A DNA stretch of 64,000 bases from Sphingomonadales bacterium (GCA_028871475.1 JAGWMZ010000004.1:124001-188000); one strand, 5' to 3'; shown: positions 54,937 through 64,000, counted from the first letter of the stretch. Notes: a model not told the origin generated them from the letters alone. Made by a program: numbers and translations.

Positions 54937-55171
54937 GCAGGGGGTGGCCGCATTGAGACCGATTTCCCAAGGGAAATCGGCGGGCCCCCTGCACCCCCGG
55001 AACGTCTTCCGGCGAGAGGGGAATTCTGGGAGGCTTTGTCGCGTACAAAGGCTCTGCTGCGTAGCAGCTTTAATATGTCTGCGGCGCGGTGAGGTCGGGC
55101 GCTAGGGCGCCGCACGAGCCTCGTGTGCGTCGGGAGACAATCCGGGAGCGCGAGGGTCTAAGACCCTCGCA
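54937..55171. repeat. Composite intergenic repeat, copy D (between ahpC and ahpF)
   Basis: Module 1 (54937-55012) contains CAGGGGG, an insertion with its own stem (CCGATTTCCC/GGGAAATCGG), then GCCCCCTGCACCCCCGGAAC. A middle region holds AGGGCGCCGC. Module 3, the core with a compensated stem GCGAGGGTC/GACCCTCGC, is at 55144-55171. It fills the 298-nt ahpC-ahpF gap, and its core lies 20 nt after the ahpC stop in terminator orientation. Confidence 0.75.
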
Positions 55172-55190
55172 CCTACCCTTTACTTCAAAC

Positions 55191-55754
55191 TTAGATCTTG
55201 CCGACCAGATCAATCGAGGGAGCCAGCGTCTCGGCGCCTTCTTCCCACTTGGCGGGGCAGACCTGACCGGGGTGCTCCTGCCAGTACTTGGCGGCCTTGA
55301 TCTTGCGGACCAGTTCGGCAGCGTTGCGGCCCACGCCCTCGGGGGTCACTTCGACCAGCTGCACCACGCCTTCGGGGTCGGTCACGAAGGTGCCGCGGTC
55401 GGCCAGGCCAACGCCTTCGCGCAGGTTGTTGAACTGCTTGGTCAGGTCATGATTCTGGTCGCCGACCAGGAAATATTCGATCTTGCCGATGGCAGGCGAG
55501 GTGTCGGCCCAGGCCTTGTGGCTGAAGTGGGTGTCGGTCGACACGCCATAGACTTCCACGCCCATGGCCTTCAGATTGGCATATTCGTTCTGGAGGTCTT
55601 CCAGCTCGGTGGGGCACACGAAGGTGAAGTCGGCGGGGTAGAAGAAGAACACCGACCACTTGCCCTTGATGTCGGCATCGGTCACGTCAACGAAAGCGCC
55701 AGCCTTGTAGGCGGTGGCGGTGAAGGGCTGGATCGAATAGCCGATAAGCGACAT
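55191..55754 (-). CDS. ahpC: Alkyl hydroperoxide reductase subunit C (typical 2-Cys peroxiredoxin)
   Basis: A 187-residue peroxiredoxin. The peroxidatic cysteine is Cys47 in DFTFVCPTE and the resolving cysteine Cys166 in [11 protein letters not shown]. It removes organic peroxides and H2O2, with electrons from AhpF. The gene is full length. Confidence 0.97.
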   Translation of the reverse strand: MSLIGYSIQPFTATAYKAGAFVDVTDADIKGKWSVFFFYPADFTFVCPTELEDLQNEYANLKAMGVEVYGVSTDTHFSHKAWADTSPAIGKIEYFLVGDQNHDLTKQFNNLREGVGLADRGTFVTDPEGVVQLVEVTPEGVGRNAAELVRKIKAAKYWQEHPGQVCPAKWEEGAETLAPSIDLVGKI

Positions 55755-55897
55755 GCGGATTTCCTTGCTTGGTTGAAACGTCTGGGTAGGAGATAGGGCG
55801 CCGCGCGGCGAATGCGAAGTGGGCTTTATCGATTAATCAGAACGAGAATGCCGATCAGTGCGTTTCATCGGATAAGGCGATTTATTGCAGGGCCGTG

Positions 55898-56107
55898 ACA
55901 GGGGGCGATGGGAGGACGTCCTCGCGCTCAGGTTAGTGTCTAGGTGCAAAGGGTTCGGCCTTGGCGCGAAGGTTGCGGCGCCGCAGACATGAATTGCCAG
56001 CATTGCGCTGTCGGAATGGAAGCCCGCGGCGCTGCGATGCTGGCGCTATGATCGGGCGCCGCTGCCCTCTCCGACGTCAAGGGAGCGCGAGGGCGATGGC
56101 CCTCGCA
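55898..56107. repeat. Composite intergenic repeat, copy E (between ahpC and aroC)
   Basis: A diverged module 1 (CAGGGGGCGATGGGAGGACG, 55898-55917) is followed by GCGGCGCCGCAGACA and a partner GCGGCGCTGCGATGC. The intact core GGGAGCGCGAGGGCGATGGC plus CCTCGC is at 56080-56106. On the minus strand the core follows the aroC stop by 8 nt and is followed by GCTCCCTTGA. The 360-nt gap 55755-56114 holds no gene. Confidence 0.75.
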
Positions 56108-56114
56108 TTTCATC

Positions 56115-57185
56115 TTACCGCCCCGTCTGCCCGCGATGCAGCAACTTATGATCCGCCAGAACCAAAGCCATCATCGCCTCGACCACCGGAACGCCGCGAA
56201 TGCCGACGCAAGGGTCATGCCGCCCCTTGGTGAACAGCTCCGTCGCCTCGCCCTCGCGCGTGATGGTGGGCATGGGGGTGAGGATGGAACTGGTCGGCTT
56301 GAAGGCGACGCGCACCACGACCGGCTGGCCGGTGGAGATGCCGCCGGCGATGCCGCCTGCATGGTTGGCCGAAAAACGCGGGCCTTCATTGCCGGGGTAC
56401 ATCGGGTCGGCGTTCTGCTCACCCGTCAGGCGGGCAGCGGCGAAACCGTCGCCGATTTCCACGCCCTTTGTGGCATTGATGGTCATCATCGCGGCGGCCA
56501 GGTCGGAATCGAGTTTCGCATAGATCGGCGCGCCCCAGCCGGCGGGAACACCCGTTGCCACGCATTCCACCACCGCGCCCACCGAGGAGCCGGAACGACG
56601 CGCATCATCGACGATCTTTTCCCAGCGCACAGCCGCTGCGGCATCGGGGCAGAAGAAGGGGTTGGCGCGGATCTGCGCCGCGTCGAAATTGGCCATGTCG
56701 ATGGCATCGCCGCCGATTTCGGAGACATAGGCCAGGATCGACACCTCGGGGATGGCGAGCCGCGCCACACCGCCCGCCGCCACCCGCGCCGCCGTTTCAC
56801 GCGCCGATGAACGCCCGCCGCCGCGATAGTCGCGGAAACCATATTTGGCGTCATAGGTGTAATCGGCATGGCCGGGGCGATAGGCCTTGGCCACCTCGGA
56901 ATAATCCTTCGACCGCTGGTCGGTGTTCTCGATCATCAGGCTGATCGGCGTGCCGGTGGTCCGCCCTTCGAACACGCCTGACAGGATGCGGACCTGATCA
57001 GGCTCCTGCCGCTGGGTGGTGAACTTGCTCTGGCCCGGGCGGCGCGCGTCCAGGAAAGGCTGGATCATGCTCTCATCAATCGCCAGCCCCGGGGGGCAGC
57101 CATCCACCACGGCGCCCAGCGCCGGTCCGTGGCTTTCGCCCCAGGTGGTGAATCGGAGAATGCGGCCAAAGGTGTTCCAGCTCAT
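56115..57185 (-). CDS. aroC: Chorismate synthase
   Basis: A 356-residue FMN-dependent enzyme making chorismate from EPSP. It shows [20 protein letters not shown] at the start, [17 protein letters not shown] (central signature) and [20 protein letters not shown]. The late segment [17 protein letters not shown] is also present. All signatures are intact. Confidence 0.97.
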   Translation of the reverse strand: MSWNTFGRILRFTTWGESHGPALGAVVDGCPPGLAIDESMIQPFLDARRPGQSKFTTQRQEPDQVRILSGVFEGRTTGTPISLMIENTDQRSKDYSEVAKAYRPGHADYTYDAKYGFRDYRGGGRSSARETAARVAAGGVARLAIPEVSILAYVSEIGGDAIDMANFDAAQIRANPFFCPDAAAAVRWEKIVDDARRSGSSVGAVVECVATGVPAGWGAPIYAKLDSDLAAAMMTINATKGVEIGDGFAAARLTGEQNADPMYPGNEGPRFSANHAGGIAGGISTGQPVVVRVAFKPTSSILTPMPTITREGEATELFTKGRHDPCVGIRGVPVVEAMMALVLADHKLLHRGQTGR

Positions 57186-57268
57186 GGAGTGCGCTTTGGC
57201 GTGGCTGCGGGGAAAAGTCCACCTCTCGGATCTTGGAATATATGTGCGCGGCCGCTAGGGTCACCCGG

Positions 57269-57568
57269 ATGTATATGAACGTCTTCCGCAGCCGCAAGCG
57301 CCCCGATTACGATCCTGCCGCCTATGCCGCAGATGCGGCGCGCATGGACGAACTGGCCCGTGCCCAGCCCGGCTTCATCGACTACAAGAGCTTTGCCGCG
57401 CCCGATGGGGAAACGGTGACGATCTCGCTCTGGGAAAGCGTAGAGGCGGCCAAGGCCTGGGGTCGCCATGCTGAACATCTGGCCGCGCAAGGGCGGGGGC
57501 GGCGCGATTACTATACTGAATACACCGTCTACACCAGCCATGACACGCAGGTGACGCGGTTTCCCTAG
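57269..57568 (+). CDS. Antibiotic biosynthesis monooxygenase (ABM)-fold protein
   Basis: A 99-residue ferredoxin-like protein. MDELARAQPGFIDYKSF and ETVTISLWESVEAAKAWGRHAEHLAAQ match the ABM family, small dimeric enzymes acting on quinones or haem-like substrates. ATG 57269 gives the normal family length. It ends with a 4-nt overlap of the convergent neighbour. Confidence 0.8.
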   Translation: MYMNVFRSRKRPDYDPAAYAADAARMDELARAQPGFIDYKSFAAPDGETVTISLWESVEAAKAWGRHAEHLAAQGRGRRDYYTEYTVYTSHDTQVTRFP

Positions 57569-57903
57569 TCGCTGGTTAGCCGGTCGAGCCATGCCTGAGC
57601 CTGCTTGGGCTCACCCACGGCATGGGCGGACACCGGCCCGAGCGAGGCCAGAAACTCGCCATGCAGCGCGAAGGGTTCGAGCGACAGCTCATCGCGCATC
57701 GTGTCGATCTCTTCGCCCAGTTCACACAAATGATCGACCATGGGGGCGGCAAGCGCGCGCGTGTGGCGGTCCTGATTGTGGCCGAACAGACCCCATTGGC
57801 CACCTGCCGTCAGGCGCAGCGCGGTGATCAGGGCCTCGCGATACTCTGCTTCCCGTTCGATCCGGCGCTCATCGAGGCGCTCAAGGCGTTTGGCTTTCGA
57901 CAT
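57565..57903 (-). CDS. Hypothetical helical protein
   Basis: A 112-residue soluble, charged protein starting MSKAKRLERLDERRIEREAEY. No motif beyond helical heptads is visible. The ATG at 57903 is chosen because the upstream frame looks non-coding. It converges with the ABM gene. Confidence 0.55.
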   Translation of the reverse strand: MSKAKRLERLDERRIEREAEYREALITALRLTAGGQWGLFGHNQDRHTRALAAPMVDHLCELGEEIDTMRDELSLEPFALHGEFLASLGPVSAHAVGEPKQAQAWLDRLTSD

Positions 57904-57998
57904 GGGCGCTCTGTAGCGGCCTGCGCTTTCCTGCGCTAGAGCGCACACCAGTCTTGCAGGCACCAGTTTTTCAGGCACCAGTTTTCAAGGAGCGCTTC

Positions 57999-58346
57999 GT
58001 GACCATCATCCTTTACGGCATCCCAAACTGCGATACGGTGAAAAAGGCGCGGGTCTGGCTGGCGGCGCGCGGGGTGGATTATGCCTTCCATGATTACAAG
58101 AAGGCCGGCGCCGACGCGGCCCAGATCGCCCACTGGGTGGAGCAGGCCGGGTGGGAGAAGGTGCTCAACCGTGCCGGCACCACCTTCAAGAAGCTGCCCG
58201 AGGCGGAGAAGGTCGATCTCGATGCCGCCAAGGCGGTGGCGATCATGGCAGCCAACCCCAGCGCCATCAAACGCCCCATCGTGGAACGTGACGGTGCGCT
58301 GATCGCCGTGGGCTTCAAGGATGCCGACTGGGACGCGCTGTTCTGA
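57999..58346 (+). CDS. ArsC/Spx-family reductase-like protein
   Basis: A 115-residue thioredoxin-fold protein. IILYGIPNCDTVKKARVWL has a single cysteine in the C-x-T/V context of YffB-like proteins, and GTTFKKLPEAEK plus IKRPIVERDGALIAVGF match the ArsC fold. True arsenate reductase activity is doubtful. AAGGAGC before GTG 57999 decides the start. Confidence 0.82.
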   Translation: MTIILYGIPNCDTVKKARVWLAARGVDYAFHDYKKAGADAAQIAHWVEQAGWEKVLNRAGTTFKKLPEAEKVDLDAAKAVAIMAANPSAIKRPIVERDGALIAVGFKDADWDALF

Positions 58347-58347
58347 T

Positions 58348-58926
58348 CTACTGCAGGGGCCGCTGGTCGATCACTTTCAGGTAATGCATCCGGTCGGCAG
58401 GCAGGACGAGGATTTGCAACTGCGTCCACCCGCCGGGCAACAGATGGCAATTGGCTGGCTCCACCTGTGGGCCGGTCGGGCCGACCAGAGCGGGCAGGGG
58501 CGCGGTCACCTCAAAGGTCAGCACCAGATCGACGCTGGGTTTGAAATCGCTGCGGATGGCCAGATCATTGCGTGCCTGCTCCACCGTGTCGACCCGTTGA
58601 AATGTGCCCCAGCCGCCGGGGTGCACCGAGCCGTCGGGCAGGATCTGGCCACTGGCCACCGCCATCTGGAAACGCGTGCCCACCGGCAGGACGGTCGCCT
58701 CGGGCGGATAGCCATCGGGCCAGGAACTGGGTGTCGGGCTGTCGGCCAGATCGCGAAAGATGGCCGCCGCATGGGCCGGGTCGGCATAGCGCCACGCGTT
58801 GGCCCGCGCCCAGGCCTGCCCGGCGGGGCTTTCCAGCGTGTCGCAGGCGGGTGGCGGCGCCTGCGTCTGCGCGAGGGCCGGTTGCGCCCCCGCCAGCAGC
58901 GCCGCCACCAGCAAGGCCCGGATCAC
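58348..58926 (-). CDS. Exported hypothetical protein
   Basis: A 192-residue protein with a clear signal peptide (MIRALLVAALLAGAQPALAQ, cleavage after ALA). Two cysteines remain in the mature protein. No family is recognised. Its start overlaps the ubiG stop by 4 nt, so it is co-translated with ubiG. Confidence 0.7.
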   Translation of the reverse strand: MIRALLVAALLAGAQPALAQTQAPPPACDTLESPAGQAWARANAWRYADPAHAAAIFRDLADSPTPSSWPDGYPPEATVLPVGTRFQMAVASGQILPDGSVHPGGWGTFQRVDTVEQARNDLAIRSDFKPSVDLVLTFEVTAPLPALVGPTGPQVEPANCHLLPGGWTQLQILVLPADRMHYLKVIDQRPLQ

Positions 58927-59660
58927 TTGCGACGGGCCGTCAGAATGTAGTTGAGGTTCATGTCCTGCGAGAGATGCAGCCCCTTGAGCGGCGAGAAGGC
59001 GATGCCCATGGGCTGGCCGACCTGAAACCCGGCGTCTTCGAGCAGGATCGCCAGCTCGGCGGGCGTGATGAAGTCATCCCAATGATGCGTGCCGCGCGGC
59101 ACCATGCCCAGCCGCTCTGCCGCCTCGATCATCAGCAGGCGCGATTGCAAGGTGCGGTTGGGGGTGGAGAGGATCATCAGCCCGCCCGGCGCCAGCGTCT
59201 CGGCCAGCGCGGCGATGAAGGCCGCCTTGTCGGCCACGTGCTCGATCACCTCCATGCTGGTGACAAGATCGAAACCCGACAGGCCAAGGCTGGCCAGTTC
59301 GCCATGGTGATAGGTGATGGGCAACCCGCTGCCCGCCGCATGGGCGCTGGCCGCTGCGATGTTTTCCGCCGCCGCATCCACGCCCGTCACTGCCGCGCCA
59401 AGGCGGGCCAGCGGTTCACACAAAAGCCCCGCGCCGCAGCCGACATCGAGTGCGCTTTTGCCCGCCAAGGGGCGGACATTGCGCGAATCACCCCCCCAGT
59501 GCGAATCGATGGCATCGCGGATGAAGCCCAGGCGCACCGGGTTCAGCCGGTGCAGCATGGCCGAGGACCCCTTGGGATTCCACCAATCGGCGGCCAGCTT
59601 TCCGAAATGTTCAGCCTCGGCCGAGCGAATTGTATCAATGTTGCCTGTTGCGTTGGTCAT
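58923..59660 (-). CDS. ubiG: Ubiquinone biosynthesis O-methyltransferase
   Basis: A 245-residue SAM-dependent methyltransferase. It begins IDTIRSAEAEHFGKLAADWW. SAM motif I is ALDVGCGAGLLCEPLA. VTSMEVIEHVADKAAF and GGLMILSTPNRT follow. It carries out both O-methylations in ubiquinone synthesis. It is divergent from lysC. Confidence 0.95.
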   Translation of the reverse strand: MTNATGNIDTIRSAEAEHFGKLAADWWNPKGSSAMLHRLNPVRLGFIRDAIDSHWGGDSRNVRPLAGKSALDVGCGAGLLCEPLARLGAAVTGVDAAAENIAAASAHAAGSGLPITYHHGELASLGLSGFDLVTSMEVIEHVADKAAFIAALAETLAPGGLMILSTPNRTLQSRLLMIEAAERLGMVPRGTHHWDDFITPAELAILLEDAGFQVGQPMGIAFSPLKGLHLSQDMNLNYILTARRK

Positions 59661-59745
59661 GATCCCTTTCTAAAGCGCCGCGTCGCTCCGGGGCAAGCCA
59701 TGCCTTGGGGTTCATGGATCAAAGGCAGAAGACAAGGAGCCTGAC

Positions 59746-61011
59746 GTGGCCCGCATCGTGATGAAATTCGGTGGCACCTCCATGGCGGGGACCGAGCGTA
59801 TTCGGCGCGTGGCGGGCATCGTCAAACGCCAGCAGGAGGCCGGGCATGAGGTCGCCGTGGTCGTCTCGGCCATGGCGGGCGAAACCGATCGCCTCGTCAA
59901 TTTCAGCCGCGAGGCCCATGCGCTGTATGACCCTGCCGAATATGACGTGGTGGTGGCCAGCGGCGAGCAGGTGACCAGTGGCCTGCTGGCGATGACGCTG
60001 CAGGCGATGGGCTGCAAGGCGCGGTCATGGCTGGGCTGGCAACTGCCGATCATCACCGATGATGCCCATGCCAAGGCCCGCATCCAGACCATCGAGAGTG
60101 AAGCTCTGCTGGCCAGCATGGCCGCCGGAGAGATCGCCGTCATCCCCGGTTTTCAGGGCGTGACCGAGGATGGCCGCATCACCACGCTGGGGCGCGGCGG
60201 TTCGGACACCAGCGCGGTGGCCGTGGCGGCGGGCATCAAGGCCGACCGCTGCGACATCTACACCGATGTTGACGGCGTCTACACCACCGACCCGCGCATC
60301 GTGGCCAAGGCCCGCAAGCTCAAGAACGTCACCTATGAGGAGATGCTGGAGCTGGCGAGCGTGGGCTCAAAGGTGCTGCAGACCCGCTGCGTGGCGCTGG
60401 CCATGAAGGAAGGGGTGCGCGTGCAGGTGCTTTCCTCCTTTATTGATGAACATGCCCCCGCCGCCGATACGCTGCCGGGCACCATGATTGTTTCGGACGA
60501 AGAATTGGCCAGGATTCAAGAGGATTTGCAGATGGAACGCCAGTTGATCACCGGCATCGCTGCCGACAAGAACGAAGCCAAGGTCATCCTGACCGCCGTG
60601 CCGGACCGGCCGGGCGCCGTCGCTTCGATCTTCACGCCGCTGGCCGAAGCCAACATCAATGTCGATGTGATTATCCAGAATGTCGGGCGCGAGGACACCG
60701 ACACGGATGTCACCTTCACCGTGCCGCAGGCCGATCTCGACCGCACCGTGGCCGTGCTGGAAGCCAACAAGGGCACCATCGGCTATGCCAAGATGACCAC
60801 CGATTCGAAGGTGGCCAAGGTCTCGGTGGTGGGCGTTGGCATGCGCAGCCATGCCGGCGTTGCCGCCACCATGTTCAAGTCGCTGGCCAGCCGCGGCATC
60901 AACATTCAGGCGATCTCCACCTCGGAAATCAAGGTTTCGGTGGTGATCGACGCTGATGAGGTCGAACTGGCGGTGCGTTTGCTGCACACCGCCTACGGCC
61001 TCGACGGCTGA
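59746..61011 (+). CDS. lysC: Aspartate kinase
   Basis: A 421-residue enzyme phosphorylating aspartate for lysine, threonine and methionine synthesis. It shows IVMKFGGTSMAG, TTLGRGGSDTSAVAVAAG, CDIYTDVDGVYTTDPRIV and two C-terminal ACT domains (AVPDRPGAVASIFTPLAEANIN, VSVVGVGMRSHAGVAATMF) for feedback inhibition. The start is GTG 59746 with AAGGAG ahead. Confidence 0.97.
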   Translation: MARIVMKFGGTSMAGTERIRRVAGIVKRQQEAGHEVAVVVSAMAGETDRLVNFSREAHALYDPAEYDVVVASGEQVTSGLLAMTLQAMGCKARSWLGWQLPIITDDAHAKARIQTIESEALLASMAAGEIAVIPGFQGVTEDGRITTLGRGGSDTSAVAVAAGIKADRCDIYTDVDGVYTTDPRIVAKARKLKNVTYEEMLELASVGSKVLQTRCVALAMKEGVRVQVLSSFIDEHAPAADTLPGTMIVSDEELARIQEDLQMERQLITGIAADKNEAKVILTAVPDRPGAVASIFTPLAEANINVDVIIQNVGREDTDTDVTFTVPQADLDRTVAVLEANKGTIGYAKMTTDSKVAKVSVVGVGMRSHAGVAATMFKSLASRGINIQAISTSEIKVSVVIDADEVELAVRLLHTAYGLDG

Positions 61012-61074
61012 GGCGGGGCGGTGGGCCGCATCCCCGCCGCCTGACGAAAATCTCACCCCATCAAGGGTCTCTCG

Positions 61075-61117
61075 CGTCCCGCCAGGCCAGTGTCTGGCGG
61101 GACGTTCCGTTTCTTTG
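61075..61117 (+). terminator. Terminator after lysC
   Basis: CGTCCCGCCAG and CTGGCGGGACG form an 11-bp stem with an 8-nt loop, followed by TTCCGTTTCTTT. It starts 63 nt after the lysC stop. Confidence 0.75.
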
Positions 61118-61190
61118 GTGGCCTTGGCCGATGGAACATGCTTCCTTGTGGGCCGTACAGTCTGTGAGACAGATGTGAAAGGACGCGAGC

Positions 61191-61712
61191 ATGGTCAGCT
61201 TCCGCTCCGCCGCCTTGCGAGCGGCATCCATGGCGATTTACGCGGCCGCCGCCGCGCCTGCCATCCTGCTGGCCCAATCCGGCCAGAGCAGCAAGCCGGT
61301 GACCGACAACAATCCCGACGCCAGGGCTGTGGCCGAAACGCCGCTCACCGATCTCAACGTCAAGAAGGGCGAGATCCCGCCCATCCTGCTGCGCGCACAG
61401 CAGGAACCCTATACTTTGGCGGGTTTGAAAAGCTGCAAGGCCATCGTGCGCGAGGTCGGGCGACTGAATTCCGTCCTGGGCGATGATGTCGACATCGCCG
61501 GAAAGCCCAAGCCTAACACAAGCCCCGGCCATGTGGCGCAGTCGGTCGTCGGCTCCTTCATTCCGTTCCGGGGGGTGATCCGTGAAGTCTCCGGTGCCAG
61601 CGCGGAACAGCGCAGGATGAACGCTGCCATTCAGGCCGGGATGGCGCGGCGCGGGTTTTTGAAAGGCGTGGGGCTGATGCGCCATTGCCCTTATCCGGCG
61701 CGGCCGGGGTGA
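61191..61712 (+). CDS. Exported hypothetical protein
   Basis: A 173-residue protein with an N-terminal signal (RAASMAIYAAAAAPAILLAQS). The mature part ends with two cysteines in total (LKSCKAIV and MRHCPYP), compatible with a disulfide. A segment GHVAQSVVGSFIPFRGVIREVSGA recurs in sphingomonad exported proteins by memory only. Function unknown. Confidence 0.65.
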   Translation: MVSFRSAALRAASMAIYAAAAAPAILLAQSGQSSKPVTDNNPDARAVAETPLTDLNVKKGEIPPILLRAQQEPYTLAGLKSCKAIVREVGRLNSVLGDDVDIAGKPKPNTSPGHVAQSVVGSFIPFRGVIREVSGASAEQRRMNAAIQAGMARRGFLKGVGLMRHCPYPARPG

Positions 61713-61745
61713 TTTTTCCGCAGGTTTGAGGGGGAAAGGGGAAAG

Positions 61746-61960
61746 TGCGAGGGCCATCGCCCTCGCGCTCCCTTTAAGTTGTCAGCGTTGTGCTCCGGCT
61801 TCGGCAACAGCATTACGCACGCCGCGCCGCAGGCAAGAAAGGATGGCACCGCGCTATCCGCATCATCCCTGCGGCGCGGAAAGGCCATGCGCAGGGATCG
61901 GGTGCCTCTGCGCCAGCGTCGGTAGACGTCTCGGGGCTCCGGGGGTGTAACACCCCCGGC
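61746..61960. repeat. Composite intergenic repeat, copy F (inverted)
   Basis: The core hairpin lies at 61746-61776 in reverse orientation, 33 nt after the stop of the exported-protein gene, and reads GCGAGGGCCATCGCCCTCGC then GCTCCCTTTAA, a terminator layout. Module 2 has GCGCCGCAGGC (61824-61834) with CCTGCGGCGCG (61868-61878). Module 1 in reverse (GACGTCTCGGGG, then GGGGGTGTAACACCCCC) ends near 61960, 18 nt from the catalase stop. Confidence 0.78.
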
Positions 61961-61978
61961 CTTCCCTTTTTACCTCAC

Positions 61979-63499
61979 TCAATCCGCCAGTTCAGGCTCA
62001 GCCGCCACCTCAGCCGGCAGCGCGAGACCCAGAGCCTTGGCCACGCCAGCACCATAGGCCGGATCGCAGCGCAGGCAGTTGGCGATGTGGCGCTCCTTGA
62101 TGAAGTCCGGCGCATCGCCCATCGCGCGGGCGGTGTTTTCGAAGAGCACCTGCTGCTGGGCGGGTGTCATCAGCTGGAACAGAGCGCGCGGCTGGCTGAA
62201 ATAGTCGCTGTCATCCTCGCGGAAGTTCCAGAAGTCGGCATTGCCGTCGATCTTCATCGGCGGCTCGCGATAGGCGGGCTGGTCTTCCCACTGATGGAAG
62301 CTGTTGGGCTGGTAGTGGATGGTGCTGCCGTAATTGCCATCGACGCGGCCATAGCCATCGCGGTGGTTGCTGTGCACGGGGCAGCGCGGGGCGTTCACCG
62401 GGATCTGGTGGTAATTCACGCCAAGGCGGTAACGCTGCGCGTCCGAATAGGCGAAGAGGCGCGCCTGCAGCATCTTGTCGGGCGACACCGAAATGCCGGG
62501 GACGAGGTTGCTGGGAGCAAAGGCGCTCTGCTCGACATCGGCGAAGAAGTTGGGGGCGTTGCGGTTCAGCTCGAACTCGCCCACCTCGATCAGCGGATAT
62601 TGGCCATGGGGCCAGATTTTCGTGAGGTCGAAGGGGTGGAAGCCGCAGGTCTCGGCCTCTTCCTCGGGCATGACCTGGATATGCATGGTCCACTTGGGGA
62701 AGTTGCCTTCCTCGATGGCGTCATAGAGATCACGCTGATGGCTCTCGCGGTCGCCAGCCACCACGGCGGCGGCTTCCTCGTCGGTCAGGTTCTTGATGCC
62801 CTGCTGGGTCAGGAAGTGGAACTTTACCCAGAAGCGTTCGCCCGCATCATTGATGAAGCTGTAGGTGTGGCTGCCGAAGCCATGCATGTGGCGATAGGAG
62901 GAGGGGATGCCGCGGTCGGACATCACGATCGTCACCTGGTGGAACGCCTCTGGCAGCAGGGTCCAGAAGTCCCAGTTGTTCGTCGCGCTGCGCATGTTGG
63001 TGCGCGGGTCGCGCTTCACCGCCTTGTTGAGGTCGGGGAACTTGCGGGGATCGCGCAGGAAGAAGACGGGCGTGTTGTTGCCCACCATGTCCCAGTTGCC
63101 TTCCTCGGTGTAGAACTTCAGCGCGAAGCCGCGAATGTCGCGCTCGGCATCGGCCGCGCCGCGCTCACCGGCAACGGTGGTAAAGCGCGCGAACATCTCG
63201 GTCTTCTTGCCCACTTCGGACAGGAACTTGGCGCTGGTGTATTGGGTCACATCCTTCGTCACCGTGAAGGTGCCGAAAGCGCCCGACCCCTTGGCGTGCA
63301 TGCGGCGTTCGGGGATCACTTCACGATTGAGGTTGGCCAGCTTTTCGATCAGCCACACATCCTGCATCAGCAGGGGGCCGCGCGGACCGGCGGTCATCGA
63401 GTTCTGATTGTCCACCACCGGGGCGCCAAAGGCGGTCGTCAGCTTGGTGGAGCCATGGGCGACGGGGCATTGACCGGCGGGCTTGTCGGACTGGGACAT
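61979..63499 (-). CDS. Monofunctional haem catalase (clade 3-like)
   Basis: A 506-residue catalase. The distal histidine is in [14 protein letters not shown], the asparagine in [13 protein letters not shown], and the proximal haem tyrosine in [16 protein letters not shown]. It decomposes H2O2. Strong GAGGAG before ATG 63499 decides the start; the upstream frame extension is ignored. It converges on repeat copy F. Confidence 0.96.
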   Translation of the reverse strand: MSQSDKPAGQCPVAHGSTKLTTAFGAPVVDNQNSMTAGPRGPLLMQDVWLIEKLANLNREVIPERRMHAKGSGAFGTFTVTKDVTQYTSAKFLSEVGKKTEMFARFTTVAGERGAADAERDIRGFALKFYTEEGNWDMVGNNTPVFFLRDPRKFPDLNKAVKRDPRTNMRSATNNWDFWTLLPEAFHQVTIVMSDRGIPSSYRHMHGFGSHTYSFINDAGERFWVKFHFLTQQGIKNLTDEEAAAVVAGDRESHQRDLYDAIEEGNFPKWTMHIQVMPEEEAETCGFHPFDLTKIWPHGQYPLIEVGEFELNRNAPNFFADVEQSAFAPSNLVPGISVSPDKMLQARLFAYSDAQRYRLGVNYHQIPVNAPRCPVHSNHRDGYGRVDGNYGSTIHYQPNSFHQWEDQPAYREPPMKIDGNADFWNFREDDSDYFSQPRALFQLMTPAQQQVLFENTARAMGDAPDFIKERHIANCLRCDPAYGAGVAKALGLALPAEVAAEPELAD

Positions 63500-63730
63500 G
63501 GGAACTCCTCGTTTGTGGCTTGCTCGTGCTGCAACCATTGCTAGCTGGAACAGTTTCAACGCCTAAAGCGATTAATGCTGTCACACTGATCGGAGTTTTG
63601 GATTGTAGCAGCCCGGGCCCACCTTTGCCGAGCTATACGCTGGTATAGACGCGCAGACAGGCGGCATTGCCGTTTCCCCAAGCCCGCATTATAGCGCCGC
63701 GCTGATCGACGATGAAGGTATGAGAAACTG

Positions 63731-64000
63731 GTGACGGACAAGACCAAGGCGCTGATGGCACGGGGCGCCGCATTCCTGGGCAGCGAACATGCCATTCTGT
63801 GCGGCGCGATGAGCTGGGTTTCGGAGCGCAATCTTGTTTCGGCCATCAGCAATGCCGGCGGCTTCGGGGTGATCGCCTGCGGGGCGATGACGCCCGAGCT
63901 GCTGGACGCGGAAATCACCGCTACGGCGGGGATGACGGACAAGCCCTTTGGCGTGAACCTCATCACCATGCATCCCAAGCTGTTCGAGCTGATCGAGGTC
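63731..64000 (+). CDS. Nitronate monooxygenase-like protein (3' truncated by window edge)
   Basis: The first 90 residues from GTG 63731 are visible. GSEHAILCGAMSWVSERNL and AISNAGGFGVIACGAM match the FMN-binding TIM-barrel start of nitronate monooxygenase / FabK-like proteins. MTDKPFGVNLI is the next strand. Substrate cannot be told from this part. It is divergent from the catalase gene. Confidence 0.85.
   Translation, partial: MTDKTKALMARGAAFLGSEHAILCGAMSWVSERNLVSAISNAGGFGVIACGAMTPELLDAEITATAGMTDKPFGVNLITMHPKLFELIEV

Overview
The window is chromosomal DNA of a high-GC alphaproteobacterium, most likely a sphingomonad of the Novosphingobium/Sphingobium type. This rests on the alphaproteobacterial general stress response locus (EcfG sigma factor, NepR, PhyR), a GapR-type nucleoid protein, the PHA synthase/phasin pair, and the style of the backbone genes. 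No rRNA operon is present, so the genus is inferred.

Layout. 1-3.74 kb: 3' part of aconitase, a small membrane protein and a cytochrome b / molybdopterin oxidoreductase pair. 3.88-18.94 kb: a 15.06-kb integrative element inserted in the 3' end of tRNA-Gln(CTG), bounded by 20-bp direct repeats. It carries a P4-type integrase, hypothetical genes, a compact replication module (AlpA-like protein, Toprim protein, P4-type helicase) followed by nine AGTGCC(G/A) iteron-like repeats, a DUF5681 protein, and a reduced phage tail set (hub, tape measure, tail completion). No capsid, portal, large terminase, tube or sheath gene is visible. Its right end holds decayed regulatory genes. 19-23.4 kb: thiamine phosphate synthase-like gene and yggS-bioF-bioD-bioA. 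23.5-37.4 kb: pyk, DUF1244, gapR, yebC, ruvC-ruvA-ruvB, a Ser/Thr-rich surface protein, a LOG-family protein, thiD, glmM and an SDF-family symporter. 37.4-41.3 kb: the general stress response locus, with two exact EcfG-type promoters, one of which drives a predicted short RNA. 41.3-49 kb: GNAT-like protein, lptG/lptF, clpS, phasin and phaC. 49-64 kb: aminotransferase, regulator, formaldehyde detoxification (frmA), tRNA-Cys with an integrase scar, ahpF/ahpC, aroC, arsC-like gene, ubiG, lysC, catalase and the start of a nitronate monooxygenase-like gene.

Three patterns are not explained by ordinary annotation. First, the tRNA-Gln element looks like a phage satellite, or a strongly reduced prophage, that pairs autonomous replication functions with tail-specificity genes. 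Second, a composite intergenic repeat (about 190-235 bp, six copies, all in the backbone) has hairpins near both ends and usually sits just after stop codons with a terminator-like layout. Third, a C-rich-loop small RNA candidate lies between phyR and the GNAT gene under an EcfG promoter.

Stress and redox functions are prominent (EcfG circuit, AhpCF, catalase, glutathione-dependent formaldehyde dehydrogenase), together with PHA storage and biotin synthesis. All family calls were made by eye from protein motifs; no database search was run.
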